A DNA stretch of 64,000 nt from Taxillus chinensis (lineage: Eukaryota; Streptophyta; Magnoliopsida; Santalales; Loranthaceae), in the NCBI GenBank assembly GCA_023512835.1, contig CM042086.1, positions 12,986,809-13,050,808 of the forward strand. The letters are read 5' to 3'. Under the pieces are notes generated by a model. That model searched no databases. It saw only the letters and a program-made list of their open reading frames with translations, and had not been told where the DNA came from. Shown piece by piece: positions 36,918-48,898 of the stretch (the stretch's first letter is position 1; each line of letters opens with the position of its first letter). Made by a program: the position numbers and the translations under genes.

Positions 36918-38299
36918 TGGCCTGTCTTTTATTTTTTTGTTTTTTCCGGTGTCATTTCTAAATTTAGTGAAAATAAATTTCTTCAAAATTCGAAATGTTA
37001 ATTTATTTTACTTTGTGCATATTTACATTTTTTTTTTTTTGCTCTTTTCTTGGAAGAAGTTTTCCTTTTTAAAAAAAAAAAAAATCCCATTCCTAGCAAT
37101 AGACCCATACCCAAAAATTTGTCTGCATACTACTAATGCCTGTGTTTTCATGGATGAACAATTGATAGTAAAACTAAACACTCTGCGGAAGTGAAGACAA
37201 CCCAGATATCAATTCAGAACGCCGTACGTCTTGTTCGGATCAGCACCAAACTTGAAATTGCGTTACTACCTTTGTACCGTTAATGATATCATTATGGATA
37301 TCTAAACGTGAACCCGATCAATAAAATTATAAAAATGAAAATACAACTCCATACTTGGTTTCATATTTTGGTGAGCAAACATGCCTTATAAAAATGAAAA
37401 TCCAAACCAAATTATCCATCATGTTTGTTTATATGTCACATAGCTTTGACGAATATTCGTTTTAACTATTTTTTATTTTTGTTATTGAAAAAGTAAATGT
37501 GATAGTTGCTTTTTAATTTTATTTTTAAACAACAAACATTTTCGCCTTAAATTTCACATTTATTTGTGATTCTTTGAGTAAATAAAAACAATATTTATTT
37601 TCAAATTTGTAATATATTCCATGAAAGTGTTTAATAGTACAGTGAGTTAATGTTGGATGATTGACATGTGGGCTATTCTTTCTATTTAATGGTGCAAAAT
37701 CGTAATAGAGCCGCCACCCCCTCCCCCCCCCCCCCCCAAAAAAAAAAAAAAAAAAAACCATTGGGAGAGCTTTAGCTTGGCCGAGGGCTATCAAAGGATC
37801 GTCGAGGGATCCTCAACAATGGTGAGACCTTACTTGTCTTCAACTAAAGTGAACCTTACATCTCAAGCCCATCTCTTAAGTATATATCGGTGAGAGAGTT
37901 CGTTAGGATTAATATACTCTTTTAAAACTTTTAAAGCATGCTTGCATATTATCTCTCAAGCCTAAGAACGCCTATAAATACAAGTTAACCCATCATCCAA
38001 GATATTTCAAACAAAGTTGGCCCTATCTTTTTGTAAGGTAATGCCATGGCTTGAGATCCCTAAATTTGGAGAACCTTTAAAAGAATTTTCCAATGTAATA
38101 TCTTAGTTACTTAGTCTCAACCAAATTGTTCAAGTTTTAGGTTTTAACATATAAAGGGGCCTCATTTTAGGATTTTATTTATGGCCACCCAAATCCAAAA
38201 GTTGACCCTAATCCCGAGTCACATAATATGATCGTCCGATATTAAAAACACATGTTATACACCATATTAGCTGCATCATTATGGTTATAAGAGTGAGTT
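36918..38299. other. Intergenic: BIG GRAIN 1-like 3'UTR and spacer with C15-A20 run
   Basis: Non-coding. An unusual run of about 15 C followed directly by about 20 A lies at 37723-37757. No gene is recognised; the right part may belong to the same decayed transposon as the FAR1/MULE relic. Confidence 0.5.
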
Positions 38300-39640
38300 G
38301 TAAGTTCAAGAGATCTTATATATTCTTCTTTGAATTCCTCAAATAAGTGCCCAATATAATTTAAAGAAACTAGCTCTACCATTAGTATTTTATGTTGATT
38401 TTGGGAAGCCAATGGATTAAATTATAATATGCACCCAATTTCGCCTCATGCTTGTCATATAGAGCTCTCTGAATAAAAAATTACATAACGTCATAATCAA
38501 ATTTCAAATAATCATTCAAGCTTGCATTAAAACTTTCACTCGAGTATATGCTTTTCATACTAATATACCATACCAAACAAAGCAATGTGTACACTTTTGC
38601 CTCGCATCAAATAACCCTTTTAACCACCTATTATCATGAACATTGAACATTCCAAGCATAGTATTCCATGCATCTAAAAATTCTTACTCTATATCGATAT
38701 TATCCATTAGGTGTGAAATCTTACATTTTATAATATTAGCCTCAAGATTTACAAGCCCAATATTATTTGTATGGTTGAGCGCATTATATATTATATGCCA
38801 CTTGTATAGACGATGAATGTCAAAAGGAATTCTTTTTTGATAGTAATAGTCATAAGAACCTATTGATTTGTTAAAATTATCTTTGGAGGTTTGTGTGATA
38901 TTGATTCTAATAATATTTTAAACAACCATTTGTAAGACTTCATTATTTCATTGTACATCAATATCACATCTATTATCATTCTTGCAACACCTTAAAAATA
39001 TTCATAATTAATTCTTTTTTAGCTTACTAAAAATTGGAGTAAAATGCATCATTTTTCATAGATTTTAAAAAAAAACGTATTTATATATACTACTAGCTTT
39101 CCCAAATGCCAACTTCTTTTTCCTTTGACTTTGCAAGTAATTCTTCTGATCCAATTTTGTAAAATAAGACTTTTCCTTCCAACTTTTGTTATACAAACCT
39201 AAGTGGAATTTCATATATCTTAGCCAAGTCCATTTGTGTTGCACACAATTGAAAAATTCTACATTGAGATTTCATCACATATATATGAGTCCTGAGGAAG
39301 GATAAGCTCGTAGTTATGGTTTACTGTTAACATGTATATTTTAATTTTTTTTCGCATCCCTCTTTAACCTTATATCAACATGAGCATTACAACTATACCT
39401 AATTTCTATTCTCGAATTGTTTGGCAATGGGTCCCTCTTTATCGTATCATACATACCCTCAACAATTAAAAATTTGAGATGTAATTTTTTTGACTGTTTA
39501 TTTCTACCAACAATGCCCCTCGTAATGCTAAACTCAGCCCTCCTCCCATCATTGTTATAAAAATTATATGCTACTACGTAACTATTAAACTCTAATACTA
39601 ATTTGGGGATTCTTTTCACCATTATTAATATTCCTTTCAT
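38300..39640 (-). pseudogene. FAR1/FRS-type (MULE-derived) transposase relic
   Basis: On the minus strand, 39640-39341 encodes a FAR1 DNA-binding-domain-like segment (LVLEFNSYVVAYNFYNNDGR, FSITRGIVGRNKQSKK, IKRDPLPNN .. IEIRYSCNAHVDIRL). One expected zinc-binding Cys is replaced (FLIVEG instead of FVC-x-EG). Next, about 39320-39240 gives VNHNYELILPQDSYI, resembling the NHELxxP zinc-ligand block. Then 38860-38330 gives WHIIYNALNHTNN .. EFLDAWNTMLGMFNVHDNRW and LKGLFDARQKC, the MULE transposase core as found in FRS proteins. Stops interrupt the frame repeatedly, so it is dead. FAR1/FRS proteins are domesticated Mutator-like transposases acting in far-red light signalling; whether this copy was a transposon or a host gene cannot be told. 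No terminal inverted repeats were found. Confidence 0.75.
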
Positions 39641-40007
39641 TACTAATGTCCATAATTAGCAAATCATTCCAACAAACTAGTCAATCTTTTATATAAAATA
39701 TATGAAATTTACTATATGTTTAAGATTACTTGATGAAACATTGGTGGTCAATCGTAAATATTCAAACAACAATTTCTATACCCACATATTTATATTTAAA
39801 CATTAAACGAATATATTGCACTTGTTAGGAACATCTGAGTGTTGTGATTTTTTAAAATTTAAAATATAAAATTAATCAAATCAATTAAACCTATATTAAT
39901 TTTGAGGTGAATTAAGTTATGAGATTTTGAATTTTGAATTTTGTTTATTTGTTTTTGTTTTGTTTTATTTTTTTCTTTTACTTTATGTTCAATCGGTTTG
40001 CATCACC

Positions 40008-40593
40008 TAACCATTTAGGGGTGAGCATCGGTCGGTTTCAGTCGGTTTGTATATAATTTTTAAACCAAACCAACGACATTCGGTTTGAAAAAAATTCAAA
40101 CAAAAACCAACCAATAAATGTTAAAAACCATCGGTCTTGGTTCGGTTCGGGTGCATAAAAATTGATTCGGTTTATCGGTTTGAATCAATTTTTGAATTTT
40201 AACATCAAATAAAAAAATACATTCATTTTAATTCTTAAACATGATAACCAATTGGCTAAATTTACGACTCTATGAGTAGATCCGACAAAGATAAGTGGAA
40301 ATTGAGAAATGGGAATGTCAATCTTTGGCCTTTCTACTTTGAGAAAGCACAAAACTAAGAGATGCATGAGAATTGGGAAGCGAAAAGTGCCGACGTGTCA
40401 AAGTGATAACGTCTATTCGGTCGGTTCGGTTAATCAAACTCCTAAAACCGTGAACCAAACTAATAGCATCGGTTTTCCAAAAATAAAAACCAAATAAACT
40501 AATATAATTTTAAAAATCAATTTTTTTCAGTCCAAACGGTTTGATTTGGTTCGATTCGTTTTGGTTCGATTCTTGATCACCTCTATAACCATT
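40008..40593. mobile_element. hAT-type MITE with 8-bp target-site duplication
   Basis: The element body (40016-40585, 570 bp) is flanked on both sides by the identical octamer TAACCATT (40008-40015 and 40586-40593). Terminal inverted repeats are TAGGGGTGAGCA and, from the right end, TAGAGGTGATCA (10 of 12). Subterminal regions are packed with CGGTTCGGTTT/CGGTTTG words in both orientations, typical of hAT elements. It encodes no transposase, so it is non-autonomous. Confidence 0.88.
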
Positions 40594-43369
40594 AGTGACA
40601 ACCAGCTTACCAGCTTGATGTAGCCAAAGCCTCATGCTTAACAAACCAAACATGATCTAGCCCAGAACATCAACAATCTTTCGCTAATTCATTTATTTCT
40701 AACCATAAATTCATCCCAATTTATCAGGAACCTTATGAATTAAAATCCAATTCCAATAATTCCAAGCATGGTAAGATCGATTCAACAAAATCAAGCTTTA
40801 CACGAAAACCTAAGATGAATGTCTATAAAGAAATCTAGAGAAAGGAGTGGAAGAGCTTCTCCTACCTCAAGAATTGAATTTGAAAAATTAAAAAATAAGA
40901 GGACATGATCTGTCTAATCTAACAAACTTTTGATGAGTTTCTTCCCTGACAAAGAACAAAAACTAAATATATTATCTTATCTTCAGGAAGAACCAAAAAA
41001 TAAAAACAAAAGCCCCTTACATCTTAATTTCTTTCCCCAAGTATCTTATCTTCTGAATTAAGGAAAATAATTTGAAAAAAGAAGAAGAAAAAATCTTCTT
41101 CCGACATTCATCTCTTTTCCCGGATAATCTTCCATAGCTCCAATTGATTGGCTGAGCAATAATTAGTCATCAACCAGTTAACATCATAGGTAGATTATTT
41201 ACTTTTCCTATATACTTTAATTTCCAACATTATTTCATGCATTTTTGCTTCGCCTACAATCATGAAAAGATGTGATTGTTCGGTGGGGGTGAAATGTGTG
41301 TGATTTATCTATAATTATAAGGCCGTCATAATAATAGCAATAATTCAATTGCTGTTTGCAAATAAACACGAAAGGGTGGGGTCGGTTGGTTTTGGTTAGT
41401 CGTGAATTTACAATAAAATGGACGTTACATTTTGAATTATAATTTTTTAAAAATATAGGCTCAATGATTATTTCAAATTTTATATACTCATAAAAGTTTT
41501 TTTTTAAATAAAACTTATAAGACCCTAATAAATAATAATAAACGATCAAATAACATTTATAGTCAAACCCGTGTTATTCGGTCATTCGGGTTTTATAAGT
41601 TTTTTTTTACAATTTTAAAGTTTTATGTGCGCATCTTAAAGTTGGATTTGAAGGATAAAAATTATTGGACAATCCTATCCTAAGTACAATTAGGCTACAC
41701 AAATTTGTTTTTTTAAAAGACAGGTAAAGTATAAAATAAGATTTTGTTAAATTATTTTTCCGCTCGCCACATTATTATCCCGTCTTTACAGAACAGACAA
41801 AGGAAATGATTGCAAAGGCGTGGTAGGTCCAGCGTGGAAAGCTGCTGTTGGCACCATTGTCCAAAATTTGTGCGGTGCACACACACGTGGGACGGCCCCC
41901 ACAAGATCCGTCTCCATTTGAAAAAGCATACAAATAATATAACATAATACGGTATGAATGGACAATTTGGGATTTGATTGATTGAACCGCCATATGTCAT
42001 TTGGCCTATAAAGATAATGCTTAGATTGAGTAAATTGGGTGCTAATTATTTTGCACCACAATGCATGTGTGCAAGTGTTCTCCTATTTTGTCTATGACTA
42101 TAAACAAAATGACAGAGTTTCATTTCCTAAAAACGTAGCGTGTAATTCAAATGATGATCTCTAATTGTGATTTGACTTCTTCGTTTTTTTTGTTTATAAA
42201 AAAAAAATTTGAATGTAAGATTACCTTATCCTGGTGGTAACCTTAAAAAAGGAGCGACAAAATAAGTGGAATGAGTGAATGGGTAAATATATAAATCATG
42301 GCGGGTAAATGGGGTTGGGGGTCAACTTTGAAGAAAAGGGTTAAATTGTAGTTTGTCAAATCTAGTGGATATGTGTAAGTATTATTAGGTGAATGAATGC
42401 AGAGACTGTGTCGGGTTTATGCGTGGAATCTCCAAAAGTCAACAATCTAAAAGAGTCAGGCATCATTGCATTGCACTGCAAGCCTCCAAATCTGCTTTTA
42501 ATTATATTCTACGTGCGTGCATGTGAACAATTAATCTTAAAAAAAAAACAGTAGAGCTGTACGTACTTACAATAATTTAAAAATAACATAGATATGTATT
42601 ATATAAGCCTGCTAAATATGTGTTAATTTCCCCGTCCATTCGATTTACAAATTAATGACAACCGTTGAAATTATTCTATTCCATCCACATAAATAAAATA
42701 TTTTGGTTTTTGCAATATTTAAAAAATAAAATAAAATATAATTTTATTTTGCTGTGATTGCATATATATTTATTAATTAATTTTCTGGGGGAAGTTAAAA
42801 GTTGCTGCAAACAATTATGATATATATATGCTCTTAAGTCACGTATTGTAATTTTAAGTGGTTGAGCAAATGAGTTATGAATCACTGTGAAGTTAGTACA
42901 TCAAATGAAAACTATCGTTATTTTGATTTTTTTTAAAATCTGCATATTAAAACAGTACTTTTGATATATAAAATATCAAACGATCTAGATATATAGCATG
43001 CAGAGGATCCTAATTATTGAGTAAAATATCAGTCATAGGACAACTATACATGAGAGTGGATTACAAGGAAACTCCAGTATTAGGATACATTTGACAATCT
43101 CTTATTATTTTTTAAAAATTATGAAATCAGAATTTTTTTTAATTTTTTATAAATATTTTTAAATTTACTAAATTTATAATTTTTTTTTAAAAAAATTATA
43201 TTTAAAAATAATAACATCATTATACAAGGGTGTACTATCAAATTAAGTCCTCTTAAGTCACATATTGTGAGTCGTGACATGGTTTAGATCCGCATGTGTT
43301 TGATTCCTTGCACTTGCCTCGCATAAAGTGGGAGGGTTTGGGCATATATTAGCAAAGTGCTCTTTTAAA
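40594..43369. other. Intergenic, AT-rich, no gene recognised
   Basis: No ORF with a recognisable domain. The stretch 41.76-42.0 kb is less AT-rich and has overlapping minus ORFs in several frames, but none resembles a protein family. Other parts are AT-rich low-complexity DNA. Confidence 0.5.
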
Positions 43370-43463
43370 CGTACCGTCACCATCTTTGATAGCTATGACT
43401 CGATCATCGTTCACCTCCCAGGACTCTAACAGGGATTTCAGAGCCTTCAGACGGCCATACATA

Positions 43464-43509
<46 letters not shown>

Positions 43510-43790
43510 GACGCAGAAACGAAGAAGGCACTTCCCCGTCCGGCGGCGGCGGTGAAGACGGGTGCGCCCCTGGGAGTCTAATTAACGGGGTGACCTGGCT
43601 GGTTGGGAAAGTGACGGAGAAGCGGTTTTGCAAAGTCCAAGTGGCCCAGCATCGCAGCCACGTGCAAGGGAATGTTCTCCTTGATTGAAAGGCCCAGTGA
43701 CAGCAGCTTTGGCAACACAGCCTCTATTCCTCCGTCTTCCTCGATCGATCCGCTTCTTCTGCTTTTGCATTCCAAATACGTACTCAGCTC
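43370..43790 (-). pseudogene. Second ankyrin-repeat gene fragment, internally deleted and broken by (TA)n
   Basis: The minus strand encodes SIEEDGGIEAVLPKLLSLG, SIKENIPLHVAAMLGHLDFA, KPLLRHFPNQ, then after a break YGRLKALKSLLESWEVNDDR and VIAIKDGDG. It is clearly related at DNA level to 4788-5216 of this window, on the same strand. Compared with that copy, about 200 bp coding for two ankyrin repeats is missing (join at a CCGGCGGCGGCGG tract near 43540), and a (TA)n tract at 43468-43506 interrupts the sequence. Unlike the first copy it keeps N-terminal residues before MLGHLDF. No PGG exon follows. Non-functional. Confidence 0.82.
43468..43506. repeat. (TA)n microsatellite inside the ankyrin fragment
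   Basis: An almost pure TA run inserted at the point where the homologous copy near 4881 reads CATACATGACGCAG. Confidence 0.9.
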
Positions 43791-44923
43791 GTTGCCTGCG
43801 TATACCTTAAGACTTCCTCACGCCAACATCCTTGATCTGTCTCTTCCCGGCCATGATTCGTCCCGGATCTTGATCCTCCCTCCCCGCCCTTCTTGATCCA
43901 CTTAAACACCCCTCTCCCGTAATCATTCCATCCCCTTACATACCACAATTATAAGAAGATAATGCTAATTAAAATTTCAAATTCATATGCACAACCATCT
44001 TATTTATCCAAAACCAAACTATTCACCCGTGCCATAAGAGTTATCTTACAAATGTTCAATGCATACTTTTGCTGCAGTTTTGGTGGGGAATATTTGAGTA
44101 TATATTTGCTTTTGTTTTACAGCCTATTTTACTCTGGAGGCCGAAGGTCATTTGTGGCGAAGCCCCAAAGGTAATACATAGTTGAGTATATGTGTTTTAA
44201 AAGTTTTTTTTTAAAAAAATTGTATCCTATCAAAATTTTAAAATAAAATATAATAGACTCAAGTAATAAAACAGAGAAAAAATAATTAAAAATAATTTTT
44301 AAAAATTTATACAAAATTTACGTATTTTTAAAACTAAATTCTTAATTGAATTGTATTAAATTAGTTGGGAAGAATTTGAAAATATATTACAGTTTTGAAA
44401 CGGATGTAGGCCTTATACGCCAAGCAAGACTAGCGGCACTTTTTTAGGCAATTAAAGATAAGATGATTAAGATCGATCCAAAGTAAATCCCTCAAATGAT
44501 TTTTTCCCTGTGTGCATATAACCAAAGTCATCCACTAACTCTGTCTCTGTGTGTGCGCGTTTGCTTTTTTTTTTTTTTTTTTTCTCTTTTTCTTTCTTCT
44601 TCTTTTCTTTGGTTGAAAAGTGCGGTGATTTTTAGTATATGCTTTTCGTAGCATCAGGGCTGCCCATTTCTCGCCCTGACGAAATAGAGGATTTATTAGC
44701 AGTCTTATCTTTTTAAAAAGCTTTTACGTAATAGAGTAAAATTAAGCTTTCTAAATAAAAAGTTAAAAACATTAAAATTGAAATCATAGCGAAGTTAAAC
44801 TCTAATTTTATTTAAAAGAGAAAAAAGGAAAAGGCTTACATACGCGAGTGGGACCCGCACGTGCTCTCAGGGCTTTTGGGAGCGACAATAATGTGAACAA
44901 CGACTGGTGTGTTCTTTATTGAA

Positions 44924-44956
<33 letters not shown>

Positions 44957-46441
44957 GGCCAGAATCCGAGATAAATAAATAAACTGACAACGTACGTTAG
45001 GGGTTGTTGAGTGGAACACAGACAGGGACAGAGACAGAGAGCGCGTGCGTGTCAAAATTCAATACCAGAGTGGGCAGGGTCACGTGACCATTCGGCCCCA
45101 CGTTGGGCCAAAACTATTTAAATAAAAGGACCCACGTGCGCCCGTGCGGTCCGGTGTACAGCAAGCAACACGTGGGACGTCGAGGGAGGGAGGGAGGTTG
45201 CCCCCTCGCCGCAAAACGATCCTCTTTTCGGCATCGCAACTAACTGACAACGCTGCCTGGAATACCCGGTCGACCCAGTGGCCAGTGCGGTGAGCAAAAC
45301 AATCGATGAGTTGTACCATTATTTATTATTGTGTTTGGCAGATTTCACGTGGAATATTGTAATATATATATATATATATATATAATCATACAATTGGATG
45401 GAGCTGAGCTATATATATATATACATATATATATATGAATATTGTGATTTCGTTTATTTGTTATTGTCATGCTTTCAAAAATCATGATATCATCACAAGA
45501 CACATAGGCAGAATAGAATAATTGGAAGGAACCCTACCCATGAATTAATAAATTGTTGATCTCATTCAAAGAAAAATATCATCGTATATATATAGAAATA
45601 AATTACGGCCTAAACAAGTGATGTTTGTGCCCGTGCCCCTAAAATAGGGCCTCATTTCATGATTTATCCTAATCTTTTACCCATGCAACATCAGCACGCT
45701 CCATCTTCCTCCTTCATGGACCATGAGGCATGAGATGAACGACAATTTCACTAGAGGATGATTGGACCACTCCACCCTGCTTGGCCAACCAACCTGATCC
45801 GGCAAATTGGATAAATTAGCTAAATTTAATAATATTTTGTGGTTGACTTTAGTTAGCTTTGAGATACCCACTAACTAAAGTTAACTAAATGTAATTATAT
45901 AATATTATTTATTCTTATTTTATTATTTCAACTATATAGTTTTAATTGTTTATAAAGTACTATTTATTATTCATTTTATTCGAAATTTTAAAAATCATTT
46001 ATAAAAAATTAAAGATAAAAAATCTTTTTTTGCCCTTGTAGATAGATAAGGGGTAAGTTTGTTTAAACTACATCGGTGAGATTGCGCGCACAGGCGTAAA
46101 TTTGGGACAAGGCCCACTAGACTAGAGTCTGGAAGCTCACGGTCACCACCTCATACGCCCAGTTTCACACGACAAACACACGGTTTTTGATATTTCCACC
46201 ATACGCGTTCCCAGGGCGGTGGCGCCATGGACGCTTCGCAGCAGCCGGCAGCTCCTTCTCTTTGAAAGAAGCCCCCTACCCCCCTAAACGACTACGACCA
46301 ACAAACAAACAACCAGACAACAACCAAACATAAGTGCAAAACAAATAAAAACAACCAAACAATTCCAGAATCAGAGCAGAGAGAGAGAGAGAGGTAAGGC
46401 CGTAAGGGAACGTCGGATCAACAATTCAGATATCATTCGAC
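43791..46441. other. Intergenic with a G-box-rich GC island
   Basis: 43.8-44.6 kb is AT-rich with a T-rich run near 44570. 44.64-45.35 kb is GC-richer and holds a (TAA/ATA)n microsatellite at about 44924-44956 and several CACGTG palindromes (listed separately) but no recognisable protein. 45.35-46.05 kb is AT-rich with (TA)n. The last ~350 bp (from about 46.08 kb), with CAA-rich and (GA)n sequence, is the likely promoter and leader of VPS2.1. Confidence 0.5.
44858..45181. promoter_or_regulatory. Cluster of G-box (CACGTG) and GACGTC elements
   Basis: CACGTG occurs at 44858-44863, 45081-45086, 45133-45138 and 45169-45174, and GACGTC at 45176-45181. A TATTTAAATA word lies at 45115-45124 between two of the G-boxes. 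These are binding-site types for plant bZIP/bHLH factors (abscisic-acid and light response). No gene start is recognised next to them. Confidence 0.4.
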
Positions 46442-47819
46442 ATGAGTTTTCTCTTCGGCAAGAAAAAGACTCCCGCAGGTGAGTTATTTCATTGATCCCA
46501 TGATGTGGTGCATAATTTTCTGATAGGGTTTGGTCTGGTTAAGTTTTCATTCATCACAAATTCTGATCCCCCGCCATGTTCATAGGATCAGTGGGTATTG
46601 TTTTCACGGTGTAATAAATAATTAGATGGTTAGCCCCGAATCCCCGACGTATTGTCTATAGAGTGAGTCAAAAGTCTCGTAGGTGGTGGAGCTTGATCGA
46701 CGCTGTCAAAGCACTTGATCTTTTCACCCCACACTTTGAGACCATCCTAAATCCTAATCAAGTAGCAATGCTGCTTGTGACAGGGTTTTAAAGCTGCCAT
46801 CCCATCATTCGGTTTGGGAGAGTCAAGCCCCTTCGGTTGGTTTGCCCAAGTGGTCAGTGGTTCAGACTTCAGAATTGTTCTGGTTCGAGAAAGGAGCACC
46901 GACGGTGTGCCCTGAATGAAAAGGAAATGGGGGGTGTGGGGGGGTCACAGTGGTCTCGGATCTGAATTCTGAAATCAGGTGGAAAATGAACTCCTGATTT
47001 AAGAAGAATGATTACAGAACCTTTAAAATAGTACTGTTTTGAAAATCCATGGAGGATGGGAGATGAGTGTGAGGGTAGATCTGGAGTCATGATGGAAAGA
47101 GAATATCAATGATGGTTTGCTGAAGATGATTCCCAAACAGCCATATTTTGACGACCCACCAGAACTGATTCCTGTGAGCCGAGATGATAAAAACTGGGCT
47201 CGCTGTTAAAATAGAGAAGAAAACTGGATGTTTTGTTATGGAGGTGAACATACACTTGCGCGGGGCGGCATTATTTGCTCCCTGCTTCAATATTGTCTTA
47301 ACCTAATGAGTTAGTGGGCGAAGCCCAATATAATCTTTTCAGATTTCCGACAGGTTCTTAAGTTATAGTTAGTGCTTTTGTTGAATGTTCCTCGGGTACA
47401 ATTAGTCCTTTTTGTCAATGTCATATCTATTATCCCTAATGCTTCTCTGGCGATGATTTTCAGAAATTTTGAGGGAGAACAAGCGGATGCTGGACAAATC
47501 TATTCGAGAAATAGAAAGGGAAAGACAAGGCCTGCAAACCCAGGAGAAGAAACTGATTGTGGAGATTAAGAAAAGCGCAAAGCAAGGGCAGATGGTTTGT
47601 TCTCTCTTTAAATTACTATTGTATTGTTTTTATTCACTTGGGCAACCGTAGCTTGAATGGTTCATGGACTTAACTGTCAGTTCCAGTTGGCTGGCCCAGC
47701 TAATTCCACCCTGATATTACCCTCTCAGAAATAAATAATATATTTGGCAAGCGAATATATCAATACAAGACTATGGACTGCTGATCAGTAATCAATTGAT
47801 TGCCTGCCTGCTATTTCAG

Positions 47820-47904
<85 letters not shown>

Positions 47905-48898
47905 GTTCATCCCCGTATTGTGAAGTTGATACATATTGAAATCATTTGAATATGGATGAGAAGTAGGATGACTATTTCGTTGGAACTGGAAGACACTAAA
48001 TTGTGAGTCTTTCACTGATTGGAAATCTACTTGTGATTGTTCATCTTGGCTATCAACACTGCACCATGTATATTGGATATAATCTTCATTTCTTTTTATT
48101 ATGCTCGCTTGAATGAGTGACTGTTTTTCTAACACTTTTTCCCCGATAGTTTGCGTGGTCAGGATGAGTTTTTGTAGTCATTAAGCTCAAATATATTATT
48201 GATTTGGGTTCTCCATTGGTTTCAGGGTGCTGTGAAAGTGATGGCGAAAGATCTTATTCGAACGCGGCATCAGATTGAAAAGTTTTATAAGCTTAAATCA
48301 CAACTCCAGGGTGTAGGCCTCAGAATTCAGGTAAATTTTGCAAACTTCAGTTTACAATTGTGTTTTGGTGCCATGGTGCTTTAATGGAATTTGCTTCCTC
48401 ACCAGACTTTGAAATCAACACAAGCCATGGGGGAGGCAATGAAAGGCGTCACCAAAGCGATGGGCCAGATGAACAGGCAGATGAACTTGCCATCCTTACA
48501 GAAGATCATGCAGGAATTTGAGAGACAAAATGAAAAGATGGAAATGGTAACCGAAGTGATGGGAGATTCCATAGATGATGCATTGGAAGGAGATGAGGAA
48601 GAGGAAGAAACAGAGGAATTAGTGAGTCAGGTTCTCGATGAGATTGGCATTGACATCAACCAAGAGGTACTTTCTTCTCCCATCATTTTATATATGATAC
48701 CCAATTGCTCGAGCAATGATGTTGAAATGTCGTGTTTTTAATTCAATGAACAAGCAGCTCTTGAGTGCACCTTCCGGCTCTGTTGCCGCACCAGCTGCCA
48801 AGAACAAGGTTGCCCAAGCTGAATCAACAGGGACAAATGAAGATGCTGGCATAGACAACGACCTGCAGGCAAGGCTGGACAACTTGAGGAAAATGTAG
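46442..48898 (+). CDS. VPS2.1: VPS2.1, ESCRT-III subunit (CHMP2-type), 5 exons
   Basis: Exons 46442-46478, 47464-47594, 48226-48330, 48406-48666 and 48758-48898 join in frame into 224 residues, essentially the full family length. The N-terminus MSFLFGKKKTPAEILRENKR is the basic membrane-binding helix. The core helices (MLDKSIREIERERQGLQTQE, GAVKVMAKDLIRTRHQIEKF, LKSTQAMGEAMKGVTKAMGQ, NLPSLQKIMQEFERQNEKME) are complete. An acidic linker (DALEGDEEEEETEELV) precedes the C-terminal MIM1 motif DLQARLDNLRKM, which recruits the SKD1/VPS4 ATPase. ESCRT-III assembles on endosomes for multivesicular-body sorting of membrane cargo. Intron 2 carries a long (TAA)n run. The gene converges on RPA1A, whose stop lies about 1 kb downstream on the other strand. 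It is intact and almost certainly functional. Confidence 0.97.
47821..47901. repeat. (TAA)27 microsatellite in VPS2.1 intron 2
   Basis: About 27 uninterrupted TAA units. In other frames they produce an artificial poly-Leu/Asn ORF. Confidence 0.95.

Noticed and set aside
41752..42061. Overlapping minus ORFs at 41.75-42.06 kb
   Set aside because: Three frames open at once over a short stretch, no family resemblance in any; treated as chance.
47785..48135. Minus ORF with a poly-Leu tract near 47.8 kb
   Set aside because: Produced by translating the (TAA)n microsatellite; it lies within VPS2.1 intron 2.
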